From Carex sylvatica (Eukaryota > Streptophyta > Magnoliopsida > Poales > Cyperaceae): 64,000 nt of DNA. The position numbers and the translations under genes were made by a program. Location: assembly GCA_964058845.1 (NCBI GenBank), contig CAXKVR010000138.1:806001-870000 (forward strand). Reading direction: 5' to 3'. Of the stretch, positions 33,501-43,600 are shown piece by piece. The notes under the pieces are model-generated. The model saw only the letters and a list, made by a program, of their open reading frames with translations. It ran no database searches and was not told the origin of the DNA. Positions within the stretch are counted from its first letter, which is position 1; every line of letters begins with the position of its first letter.

Positions 33501-33593
33501 TGCACAGCATCTGGAGCCGGTCCAGCTGGATCCGCTCCAGCTGGACCCGCTGCAAGCTCAGGTCGTACTCCCCACCATCTAGACCTTGGCATA
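30584..33593 (-). pseudogene. PMD gene of MULE-B, nearly intact
   Basis: Exons from high to low: 33592-33320, 33239-32764, 32685-32508, 32429-31978, 31901-31634, 31553-31301, 31206-31109 and 31036-30584. Phases are consistent for about 816 residues. The core contains LAERWRPETHTFHLPVGEMT, ALWGLSIDGDPIGG and NWGGAVLAHLY. Exon 3 is 178 nt, exactly as in MULE-A, and exons 4 and 5 differ by three nucleotides. Lesions: TGA at plus-strand 32406-32408, where MULE-A has Gly in MYGPTLLLQHW; and CAG/ATATTT at the exon 6 end (31301), where a GT donor is expected. MULE-A lacks the intron between exons 6 and 7. The start is MPRSRWWGVRPELA after acceptor TTAATGTAG. Confidence 0.85.
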
Positions 33594-33833
33594 CTACATT
33601 AACCAAATAATATATATTAATCAATAACAATTTAAGAAAATCAAATTTTATTCGCAATTGTAAATAATTTCTAAATATTTTCAACCAAATTCAAACCCTA
33701 ATTCAATTGCAAATTCAAGCAATTGAAACCATACAATGGTTAATTAATAATAATAAACTCCTAATTGTATGATATTAATATATTCAATGATTATACAATA
33801 AATATAATATATTATATTATTTTTATAATAATT

Positions 33834-34240
33834 ATTCTTATAAACGTTGTAACGATTTAATTAATTCTGAGCTTTAGAAATTTCTGTTTTTGATCAAGTT
33901 TGAGTCAGTGAAAAACGTTACATAACGTTATATAAATCGTTGCTAACGTTATAAAACGTTGTAACGTTTATAGGAAACATTATAACGTTTTAGAGAAGTT
34001 CAGAACTGCTCAATACAGCTGTCTATTCTCCCTTAAACGTTGTAACGTTTAAAGCATGTCAGAGCTGTAAGCACAGCTGTACCATAATTGAAAATAAAAC
34101 GTTATAACATTTCTTATAAACGTTGTAACGATTTAATTAATTCTGAGCTTTAGAAATTCCGGTTTTGATCAAGTTTGAGTCAGTGCAAAACGTTACATAA
34201 CGTTATATAAATCGTTGCTAACGTTTTAATCAGTTAAGCT
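33834..34240. repeat. Direct duplication of an ACGTT-rich block
   Basis: A block of about 115 bp starting CTTATAAACGTTGTAACGAT (about 33836) recurs near 34113. Both copies run through GATCAAGTTTGAGTCAGTG and AACGTTACATAACGTTATAT. AACGTT is palindromic and very dense here. Confidence 0.8.
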
Positions 34241-34278
34241 GAGCTGTCAGAAAATTAAAACCCTAAATCGCATTTAGC

Positions 34279-34448
34279 TAAAACGTTGTAACGTTTCAGA
34301 AAACGTTGTAACGTTTCAGAAAACGTTGTAACGTTTCAGAAAACGTTGTAACGTTTCAGAAAACGTTGTAACGTTTCAGAAAACGTTGTAACGTTTCAGA
34401 AAACGTTGTAACGTTTCAGAAAACGTTGTAACGTTTCAGAAAACGTTG
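34279..34448. repeat. 20-bp tandem array AAAACGTTGTAACGTTTCAG
   Basis: Eight or nine near-perfect copies of the 20-bp unit. Each contains the inverted pair AACGTTGTAACGTT. It lies in the predicted PMD 5'UTR intron, about 0.8 kb from the right terminus of MULE-B. Confidence 0.95.
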
Positions 34449-34492
34449 GTAATGTTTTAGCTCAATTAGCTCATTTTTGAGCTGTTGAATAG

Positions 34493-34806
34493 GGCTTTAG
34501 GGTTTAGGGTTTTAAGCACATCCATAAACCCTACATGTTTAAGCAATTTACAACCATAAACCCTAAATAACCCTAGCACATCCAAAAAATTCAAACAATT
34601 TCACCATAATAGTTTTACCATAATAACCATATCACATTCAATTCGACCAATCCGGACAATTCAACTAATTCGAGCAATTCAACTAATTCGAGCAATTCAA
34701 CAAATTCAAAACAACTCTAATTGAACTAATTCAACCATTATCGAGCCACAATTCAACAAATTCAACAATTGAACTAATTCAATCCAAAACCCTAACCCTA
34801 ACCCTA
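34493..34806. repeat. Telomere-like (CCCTAAA) words
   Basis: TTTAGGGTTTAGGGTTTT lies near 34498. AACCCTAACCCTAACCCTAA lies near 34788. Scattered AAACCCTA words occur between them, with a repetitive AATTCAACTAATTCGAGC stretch. This could be telo-box motifs or a short interstitial telomeric remnant. Confidence 0.6.
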
Positions 34807-34841
34807 AATTAAAAAACTTATTGAATCGAAAAAAAAATTAC

Positions 34842-35060
34842 ATGAGAAGCTCGGTGCAGTGGTAGTGCTCGGTGCAGCGGTGCTCGGTGAAGCGGCTCGG
34901 TGAAGTGGTTTGAGGGAAAGGAGAGAACAAGATGGAGAGGAGTTGGCCGGAGAGGGGAGGTGGGGGTGGGCGGCACTGGGGGGTTTTCTGTTTTTGGTTT
35001 GGTGCGGAGGGGAAGAGGCAGAGAGGAGGAGAGGGAAGGGTTCGGCTGGGGCTCATATTA
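34842..35060 (-). promoter_or_regulatory. Putative MULE-B PMD leader and promoter region
   Basis: C-rich sequence on the minus strand, starting just inside the TIR and ending at GCTTCTCAT/GTAATT. It contains CGAGC-type imperfect repeats (TGCACCGAGC, TTCACCGAGC). No strong TATA is seen. Open frames on the plus strand here are low-complexity and not credible. Confidence 0.35.
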
Positions 35061-35064
35061 GCCT

Positions 35065-35243
35065 ATTTGGACCGCCCGTGGGGGGGCGCCCCACATCCCT
35101 TTTGGACCGCCCATGGGGGAGGCGCCCCACATGTGATTTGGGCCGTCAGTGGGCCTGGCGGTCAGGGCATGAATAAAAAAAAATTAAAGACAGGGGCATT
35201 GTTAAAATTTTGTTTTTTTTAGGGATATTAATAAAAATGGCCG
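35065..35243 (-). repeat. Right TIR of MULE-B
   Basis: It contains two units with GGACCGCC and GGGGCGCC (hairpin-like), then GGCGGTCAGGGCAT, a counterpart of GGCGGTCAGGGCATTTTT in MULE-A. It ends near ATAAAAATGGCCG. No partner arm was found on the left. Confidence 0.65.
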
Positions 35244-35433
35244 AATGAAAGTGTTTCGATAAGATAAATTGGTGGGATTTTAGACTCGATGAGAAAATTA
35301 ACCCAAAAAGTATTCGGATGTCTTTTTTTTTTCTAACATGAAATTTGAATTTTTCTCCATCTTCGTTTCCATCTCTTCACAAATATGTGAGAATAAATAA
35401 ACAATAAATCAAACCAAATTATTTGTTTCCCAT
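35244..35433. other. Intergenic, nothing recognised
   Basis: AT-rich sequence between the MULE-B terminus and the CACTA-like end. Confidence 0.5.
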
Positions 35434-36000
35434 CACTAGTGAAAAATAACGAATCAGGATCGGTTATATATGCATATTAGTATCGGAATACAACCGATTC
35501 TGATGAAGGCGATACAGATACTACAATAATCTGGATCGGTTAAATAACCGATCCAAATAGAGACTATCAAGATCGATTATTTAAACAACTGATTCAGTTA
35601 GGCACTATCTGGATCGGCTCTCAGATAGGAACCGATCCAGATAACTGCCTATCTGGATCGGTTCCTAGCTTAAGAACCGATCCATATTACTTTTAAATAG
35701 TTTTTAGTTTTTAAATTCAGAAAATAACTATTAAAATCGGTTCTGTTTAAAACCGATCCATATTACTTTTAAATAGTTTTTAGTTTTTAAATTCAGAAAA
35801 TAACTATTAAAATCGGTTCTGTTTAAAACCGATCCAGATAGTCAATAATCTGGATCAGTTTTAAACAGAACCGATCCTAATAGTTCTTTTTAATTAGTTT
35901 TTAATTTTTTAAATTCAGAAAATAACTATTAAGATTGTTCTATTTAAAACCGATCCAGATAGTCAAATTGAATCAAAAAATATATATTTTATTAAATGAC
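35434..36000. mobile_element. CACTA-type transposon terminus with subterminal repeats
   Basis: It starts CACTAGTGAAAAATAACG, typical of CACTA (En/Spm) ends. Dense direct and inverted GGATCGGTT/AACCGATCC words follow, and a unit of about 67 bp with ATTACTTTTAAATAGTTTTT is repeated about three times (35690-35920). The opposite end was not found and no transposase gene is recognised. Confidence 0.6.
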
Positions 36001-36920
36001 CAACTTCCATATTTTGCTGGCCAAAATGCTTGCGAATTATCACAAATTCGAAATGAAATGTCACACATCCTAAAATTATGTTTCATACACATACACATCC
36101 TAAATAATCACTTCACATATTCAAATCTATAAAACTAACCTATTTTAAAAAACCTATTAAAAATAAATCCGAATTTTAAAAAATAAATCTAACCTATTCA
36201 AAACAAATATAATCACTTCACATATTCAAATCTATAAAACTAACATATTTTAAAAAACAGAAATTAAAAAACAGAAATTAAAAAAAAATTAAAAAACAGA
36301 AATTAAAAAACAGAAATTAAAAAAAAGAATTTAAAAAACAGAATTTAAAAAACAGAAATTAAAAACAAATATAATTACTTGACATATTCAAATCTAACAT
36401 AAACTAAATAAATCTAGCATATTCAATAAATCTAACAAATCTAATTACTTAATAAATTTAACAAACCTAACAAATGACAAATCTAATTACTTAATATTCA
36501 ATAAATCTAGCATAAACTAAATGTACTCTACAAAAATAAATTAATCTAAAATGAAATAAATGTTACCTTTAATTCTCGCGAAAAAATTTTGCGGGAGGTG
36601 CCGAACTCCGTAATTCCGTTTGCGGATTTGTGTAATGAATTAAATTTACAACTATATTTTTTTAAAATAATAATTTAAAAAATTGTGAATAATTAAATTG
36701 GAGAATTGAGATTGAGAGAATGAGAGTGTGAATTTTTTGAGAGGAAGAGGGGGTATTTAAAGAAAATATTGGGAGGGAATAAAATTTGAAAAAAAAAATG
36801 AAAAAAAAAAACAAAAAAAAACAAAAACCGACTGGACGGTGGGTCCGGCCGGTCAGGTTTGATTAGACCGGTCCGGGCCTGGTTGAACCGGCGGCAATTT
36901 GAAATTTCAAAAAATTTTGA
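36001..36920. other. AT-rich interior, possible CACTA-derived sequence
   Basis: It contains repeated AAAACAGAAATTAAAAA words (36255-36365). A minus-strand promoter-like patch (TTTAAATACCCCCTCTTCC, about 36755) is followed by a CT-rich leader. There is no coding region. It could be the remnant of the element starting at 35434. Confidence 0.4.
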
Positions 36921-37190
36921 ATTTTTAACGGGCGGGTCGGGTCGGGTCGGGTACGGGTATGGGTACATGTCGGGTACAGGTACGGGGTCGGGTCGAGCGG
37001 GTACGGACGTAATTCGGGCTGGGTTTGCCCGGATTTTTAACCAAATAACAGTACCCTACCCGTTTTATGCCCGTACCCGTGTACCCGTTTACCCGACCCA
37101 TACCTGGGCTCGGGCATGGGTACCCCGGGTACCGGGAATGGGCGGGTCGAGTACGGGCCGCCCGACCCGGGTATTTGCAAAAGCCTAATT
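36921..37190. mobile_element. GGGTA/GGGTC-rich block (possible hAT-like remnant)
   Basis: Dense GGGTCGGGTACGGGTA on the left and ACCCGTACCCGTGTACCCG in the middle, so the block is largely self-complementary. It ends GGGTATTTGCAAAAGCCTA. A similar but poorer block lies at about 51950-52170 (TGCCCGTGTGC, CCCGTATACCCGTG). No TSD was fixed. The open frames through it are low-complexity artefacts. Confidence 0.4.
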
Positions 37191-37192
37191 AT

Positions 37193-38258
37193 ACCTGAGT
37201 GTATCTTCCAAGTAGTTTAACAGCAAAAAATTTCAATATTGTCTAACTTTTATTTTCAGCACTAATATCAAAATATTTAAAGTTATGTTTATAACATTTT
37301 AAAATGTTACTCGCAAGCATATAAAGCTCTATCTGAAAGTATATTTAGATAGTTTTAACTCTCAACTACTTTTGTCTTCAAGCTAAAAAAATGAAATATT
37401 TTGTTCACCCACTCTTTTTTATTTTTTTCTCTGATCATTATAATTTATTTTTTTGACGATCCGTGATTAATTTTTCGAATCTAAATATACAAACGTTTTC
37501 TATTCAATTTTATATTTCAAATAAGATCCATGAAGAAATACTTTTGAGTAATTTTAAAGTCAATTATTTTTTTTAAAGCAAAACTCATGAGCACTTTTAA
37601 TTTTCATATTTTTAAATCTCAGTCTACAACCATTAAAATTTTCAAGACTTTGTACATGAGGTTTATATGCTTTGTAAATGAAATTTGTAAATGCAGTGTT
37701 ATTGTTGAGGTTTAAATTCTTTGTACATGAGGTTTATATATTTTATTCTAGAGATTTAAAGTATTAAAAATGAGGTTTATAAGATTGTACATGAGGTTTA
37801 TATGCTTGTAAACAGAGGTTTAAATTATTTTGAAGCAAAAAAAAAGAAAACTGAAAGTCACAAAGATTTAAAGTGGTAAAAAAAATTATGACACAAATAT
37901 AACTCGAAAGTTATTTTTCGTGGATCTCATTTGAAAGAGAAAATCGGGTAAAAAATGTTCTTATTTTTAGATTCGCAAAATTAATCACGGATCGTTGAGA
38001 AAATAGATGAGAATGATTAGAAAAAAAAAATTGGTGAAATAAATCTTTCTGTTTTTGGGTTGAAAACAAAAGTAGTTAGAAATTAAAACCATATAGATTT
38101 AGAAGCTTAATACTTGTGGATAGAGGTTTAAATGTTTGCGAGTAGTATTGTAAAATGTTATAAACAGAGCTTTAAATATTTGAATATTAACGTTAAAAAT
38201 GAAAGTTAGATAACATTAAAAGTTTTTTCTGTTAAACTACTTGGGAGATGCACTCGAA
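37193..38258. mobile_element. Long-TIR foldback element (about 1.07 kb)
   Basis: The left arm starts GAGTGTATCTTCCAAGTAG. The right arm in reverse complement starts GAGTGCATCTCCCAAGTAG, continuing with TTTAACAG and about 400 bp of imperfect pairing (for example TAACTTTTATTTT with AAAATGAAAGTTA). The centre (37640-37820) has degenerate GTACATGAGGTTTATAT repeats. No coding and no certain TSD. The class is unknown. Confidence 0.65.
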
Positions 38259-38750
38259 GATTTATTTGAGATATAATTATGAGAATCCTTTGAAAAAATC
38301 TATATCAAATAAAAACAAAAAAAAAAATCCAATAAAAGGGGTGTATAAGATATTTGATTTGGTACAAAACGTAGAAAAGAAAAATCCAAAAATAAGAGTA
38401 CCGGATATTTGGTTGGATACACACCTTTTTCGGATCTCCTGTGTCCGATGTACACGTGTGATGTGAAGTATCGCAGGAGTATACCGAACCAAATTTTGGA
38501 TACACTCAAGAGCCGAGATTTTTATTTTTACTCATTTTTAAAAATATTATAATAAAAATAACTAGGTGTGATTAAAATTTTAAAAATATTTAAACTGTAG
38601 ATTTTGTTACGGTTCAAACTGTGGATTTTTATTTAGAACCGTGAAAAAAATTCACGGCCATGATTTTTTTTTTTGCACTATAATAGAGTTTGAATAAATA
38701 AAATATCCACAATTTTTTTTTTATGTATATATAATATAATATAATATCTG

Positions 38751-39180
38751 TATAGAGATGGACTTGGGTGAACCATGACTCACCAAGCGTTTGTACTCCA
38801 CGTCGTATTTTCATTTTGAAAGTCCAAACGACTGATCCGAACCATTAGATGTGATCTCTATATTAAAATATGCTTGGAGACCAAATTTTACATTTTTTGG
38901 AATTTGTTTACTATTTATTACGCATTTTTAAAAATTACTGTTTTGTTGTGAACAGTAAAAACAGTAAAATTTTCTGGATCATCGGATCAGCAATTTTAAA
39001 AAATATTTAATAAATAGTAAAACAATTCCAAAAAAATGTAAAATTTGGTCTCCAAGCACATTTCAATATGGAGAACAAGATGAACGGTTCGGATCGGTTG
39101 TTTGAATTTTCAAAATGGCTAAAATGAGCCATGGCTCACCAACGCGAAATAAGTCATGGCTCATTTTAGCCCAACTCTAT
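38751..39180. mobile_element. Foldback MITE, copy 2
   Basis: Same family as 4152-4587: starts TATAGAGATGGACTTGGGTG and ends TTTTAGCCCAACTCTAT, with the same inner pairing of GGAGACCAAATTTTACATTT with its complement. It is inserted in TA-rich DNA inside the larger palindrome. Confidence 0.75.
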
Positions 39181-39235
39181 ATGTATATGTATATGTATAT
39201 ATAATATAAATGTTCAACATGATGAATATGTTAAA

Positions 39236-39440
39236 ATGTGCTTGCAGATCAAATTTTATATTTTTTGAAATTTTTTTACTATTTATTAAGATGAGTACAA
39301 AATTCAATGGTCTGAATATAGCGATTTTGTTAAATACTTAATAAATAGTAAACAAATTTCAAAAAATATGAAATTTGATATGCAAGCACATTTTAACATA
39401 CCCATTATGTTGAATGGTTTGGATTGACTGTTTGGAATTT
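39236..39440. mobile_element. Short foldback related to the same MITE family
   Basis: GTGCTTGCAGATCAAATTTTATATTTTTTG on the left pairs with its counterpart ending CAAGCACATTTTAACAT on the right. ACTATTTATTAAG pairs with CTTAATAAATAGT, as in the larger MITE. The outer arms of the family are missing. Confidence 0.55.
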
Positions 39441-40240
39441 GAAAACTTTGAAAATACTGATCGTTGTACGTCTACCGTTGAACGAAAACTTAAACTGAAT
39501 TTTTGAGGTACTAAACGATGTTTATTTGAAATTCTAATGCTCCGAATGCCCTTCATGATGCCCGAGGATCCCTCCGGGCAAAATTTGGATCCATCTCGTC
39601 CCACCTTTCCGAAAAGTGGTAATACGCCCAAATCCGACTTTTCTAGTCAAAGTTATGGATATTTAAAGTTTTTTCCAAAACTGAATTTTGAAAATGTATA
39701 ACTAACTGTAGAAAAATCCAAATAAATTGTAATTTGTGTCAATTCTGTGTATTTTTGAATGCTGGTGTAATCAGTTTGGTCCCTGTATTAGTCCAAACTT
39801 ACTAATTAACCAGCAGAGATCAAATTTGATATTTATATACATATGCATATATTATATATACATGTATATATTATATTATATACATACATTATATTATATA
39901 CATATACATATATTATATTATATTATATACATATACATATACATATATTATATATACATACATATATTATATTAGATACACATATATTATATATACATAA
40001 AAAAATTCAAATCGTGGATATTTTATTTCTTCAAGTCCTATTTATAGTGCAAAAAAAAAGCAAAAATAAATAAAAATAAATTAGGGCCGTAGAAAAAATT
40101 CACGGTTCTAAATAAAAATCTACGGTTTGGACATTTTTAAAATCCTGATCAAACCCTAGTTATTTTTATTAAAATATTTTTAAAAATTGGTAAAAATAAA
40201 AATCTCGGCTCAAGAGTGTATCGAAAATTTGATCCAATTT

Positions 40241-40694
40241 TTGCTAAATTTGAAAAAAAAAAAAAAAAAAAAACTGCGTCCCCTTTCATTAAAAAAACGC
40301 TTTTTATTTGCTAAAAAAAAGTTCCTAATGGGCCGAAACTTACTGTGTTGGACACAAATTTATCGAAATGGACCATTGACCTTGGGCTTCATCTCTCAAA
40401 ATTTGGGCCGCGGCGTACTGTGCTTGACCCCAACGAAGGAGAGCTCATTTCTTCCTGTTTCCTCTCTTAGCTGTTTTTCTTTTCCATGAAGATCTGCATC
40501 ACATCACATATCGGATCCCCTTGCCCGATTCGAATCATACTTCCATCTTAACCCGTTTCCTTCTTGCTCTCTTCTCACCGCACCGCTCTCAAACCTCCGA
40601 ATAAGAAAAGAGAAACAAGATAAAAATATTTAGTTTTCTCTATCATATTCAGGTTTCTTTGTATCGCTTCTAATTTCGCCTTTTTATTCGGGAA
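40241..40694 (+). promoter_or_regulatory. Upstream region of the NFRKB-like gene
   Basis: It contains an A22-type run (about 40251-40272), then C/T-rich sequence typical of a plant 5'UTR (about 40520-40650, CTTGCTCTCTTCTCACCGC). No convincing TATA box was identified. Confidence 0.4.
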
Positions 40695-43600
40695 ATGGCA
40701 ATTCTGCAAAGCAACGGCGACGCTTCTCACGGGTCAGAGTCCGATGATGTGGGTCCCCCGGTGATGCCATCTTCATCGGACTCGTCGGACATCGATTCGG
40801 GCATGGAATCCGACGAACCCGATATCACCAGCTTTCTCGAACCAGGCTCAGAATTGTGCCAAATTGGGAACCAAACCGTAGCTCTCCCGGTTGAACTGTA
40901 CGGACTACCCAATCTAGGCGAAATTCTCTCCATTGATACATGGAATAATCTTCTAAATGATTCGGATCGATTGGAGCTAGCCAAATATTTGCCTGACATG
41001 GATCAAGAGACCTTCATGCGAACTCTGGACGAGCTATTTGGAGGTAAGAGTTTTAATTTTGGGAGCCCATTGAGGGACTTCTTTGAACTGTTGAGGGGTG
41101 CCCAGTGTGACCCTCGAGTCGTGCTTTTTAGCAAGGGGATGAACTTTGCACAGAAAAGAGGGTACTATTGTAATTTGCAGAGGTATCATGATTCAATGCT
41201 TGGCCATATTTCGGGAATTAAGGAGGCGTGGCAGAATTGTGAAGGTTATGAATTAGAAGAAAAGGTCAGGTTGCTTCATATAATGAGAAATCAAGAGTCT
41301 CTGGGCAATGAGAGTGATCAAAATTCTGAATTGGAGTTAGAACCGGAATCAGAACCAGAATCAGAATCACAATTACAATCAGAATCAGAATTGCAGAATA
41401 GTGATTCCGATGATAATTTGGGAAGGGATTATTTAAATGGTCGTATTAGAGATGATGATGGTAGTTTTAGAGATAGCACAGCAAATGGATTCCCTAAAAG
41501 GAGAAATCAGAATTTGGGCTTTGTACGGAAAGAGAAAACTGCAATAAAGAGCCGACAGTTGAAGCGTGATGAAGAAAAGGAAAAGGAAGATTGGGAAGTG
41601 TGTGATGTATCACATAAGTTTCGGGGCAAGGTCAAGGATGGGTTAAAATTGGGATCAACAGCTAAATCTTACAAAAACTCTTTAAATAATTTGGATTTGA
41701 GGGTGAGGGGCTTGAAAGGAAAAGGTGCTACGAAGAAATCTTGGAATGATGAAGTTCACATTGAGAATTCAAGGGCTGAAGTGAATGGTTCACCAAATAA
41801 GTACGAAGACTCTGAATCTGATTTATCCCAAAAGGGAACTTCTGTTGAACCGGTATTTGATTCAGATAAGCCCAAGAAAAAGAAAAAGAGTAAGAAAGCT
41901 GTTGCTGAACCGGTATTAGATTCAGATAAACCCAAGAAAAAGATAAAGAGTAAGAAAAAGTCTCCCTTCACAGAAGTCCAGACTGATCCAGTAGAGGGCA
42001 AGACAGGCCACGCAAAAGGCCACAAGATTGGGAAGAAGAGAAAGTCAGTTTTCAACAATGAAAATGTCCCCGAAAACAATGAAGAAAATGGGGAGAAATC
42101 GGTTCACATTCAATTGGTTGAAGTTCCAGTTTTGCTAGAGACCGAAACACCCATAAAGAAGCAAAGAAAGAAACCCACAGTTGCCAGTGGTGAAAATAGT
42201 GTGAAAAAGAGGAAGCGTGAGAAAATTGATTTGGATGATGTGGGAACTAGCCCAGCCCCACAATCTGACAATGCGACTGCCACCAAGAAGAAAAGAGGAA
42301 GGAAGAAATCGGAGCCAGCTCCAGATGCTGGAGCAGCAGTACCAACTGAGCCGGTGAAACAAGAGGAGGTAGCGCCAGTGACTGAACCAGTTAAACCTCC
42401 GAAGAAGGCGTACATACCTATAAAACCTACGGTGCATTTTGGTTTTTCATTTTCCATTGTTCATCTCCTGTCGGCTGTTCGCAAGGCGATGGTAGAAGTT
42501 GATACGAAGGCTGATGTTTTGCCCTTATCGGATAATCTTGAAATAGTTCAAAGTGAAGAACCAGCTGGTACCAAACTTCCGAGGTTGGCCTATCTAACAT
42601 TGATAGAAATTGCAGAGCGGGTCAGATTGGACCCACTAGATGCCAGAATACTGAATGCACCTGAGCCGCCAAATGAATTAATTAGAGGGGCACTTAGAAT
42701 TTTCTCATCAAAACATGCTCCTTTGGGTGCGAAGGCTTGGAAGCCTCTTGTCTCTTACATGAGCTCAAATAAAAGCTGGTCATGGGTGGGCCCAGCTGTC
42801 AGACTCACTGATGAAATTACGGTTGATGAGCAAACCTCCCCTGACATGTGGGGCCTTCCACAGAAGTCTCTGGTGAAGTTGGTTGACTCGTTTGCGAACT
42901 GGCTCAAACAAGGTCGAGAGATTCTTGAACGAATCGGTAGCCTCCCACCGCCTCCTGTGCCCATTCATGCAAATTTAGAAGAAAAGGATAGGTTTAAAGA
43001 AATAAAATCTCTGAAAAGCCAGAATACCATCTGCCCTTGCTCTGATGAAGTGAGATCATACTTTCAAATGGAAGAGGCAATAAGGTACACTATACCTGAC
43101 CGTGCATTCATGTATACAACCACTGATGGAAGAAAATCGACTGTGGCCCCGCTCGGAAGAGGAGGTGGGAAGAAAATGAGCACAAAGGCCAGAGACCACT
43201 TCATGCTGAAGCCAGATAGGCCCCCACACGTCACAATCCTGGGCCTTGTCAGAGATGCTGCCTCAAGATTGCCTGGGAGTATTGGTACCAGGGCTGATGT
43301 TTGTACCCTGATACGGGACTCACAATTTATAGTTCACGATGTGGCAGATGATAAGGTAAGTGAGGTTGTCAGTGGGGCCCTTGACAGGTTGCATTATGAG
43401 CAGGACCCATGTGTTAAGTTCGACTCTGAGAGAAAATTGTGGGTTTATTTGCATAGAGAGAGAGAAGAGGAGGATTTTGAAGATGAAGGCACCTCTTCTA
43501 CTAAGAAGTGGAAGAAGCCAAAGAAGGAAGCAACAGAGGGCACACAAACAGAAGCAGTTAATAACGGCGATGCTAGCAATACTAACAATGGTATGTTGGA

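Larger units (their letters stand above)
33594..34841 (-). other. Predicted 5'UTR intron of the MULE-B PMD gene
   Basis: On the minus strand a C-rich leader ends GCTTCTCAT/GTAATTTT at 34842/34841, and the acceptor TTAATGTAG lies just before the PMD ATG. The intron contains ACGTT-rich repeats and telomere-like words. This is the same layout as MULE-A with unrelated repeat sequence. Confidence 0.45.
17311..35243. mobile_element. MULE-B: degenerate MULE, left end missing, split by Copia
   Basis: This has the same gene order as MULE-A: transposase on plus, PMD on minus, convergent. A right terminus aligns with the MULE-A end: reading inward on the minus strand, CGGCCATTTTTATTAATATC, then GCCCTGACCGCC and hairpin-like GGGCGGTCC units (about 35065-35243). 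No matching left TIR or TSD was found, so the left limit is only the start of the recognisable 5'UTR exon. The transposase has nonsense and frameshift mutations and is split by the Copia insertion at 20074-29470. The PMD gene has a nonsense codon and a lost donor. It appears non-functional but could be mobilised if both TIRs existed. Confidence 0.75.
38483..40240. mobile_element. Palindromic element with about 230-bp arms and nested MITEs
   Basis: The left arm (about 38483-38720, GATACACTCAAGAGCCGAGA) pairs with the right arm (about 40000-40240, TCTCGGCTCAAGAGTGTATC). Pairing includes AAAAATCTACGGTTT-like and TTCACGG blocks and TTGCACTATAATAGAGT. Between the arms sit the MITE at 38751-39180, a second foldback at 39236-39440, and (TATA/TACATA) microsatellite (39840-39995). 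It is not coding. Confidence 0.65.

Noticed and set aside
34910..35222. Gly/Arg-rich plus-strand frames at the MULE-B right end
   Set aside because: They cover a G-rich strand of the C-rich leader and the TIR; low complexity, no motif.
36693..37188. Open frames with YPYPTRPDP / GTGTGSGRAGT-like peptides
   Set aside because: Translation of GGGTA/GGGTC repeats on either strand; not genes.
39840..39995. Possible origin or matrix-attachment region from the TA-rich run
   Set aside because: AT-richness alone is not evidence; it is best described as microsatellite.
39736..40073. IYIYIL-rich open frames
   Set aside because: Microsatellite (TATA/TACATA) translation.
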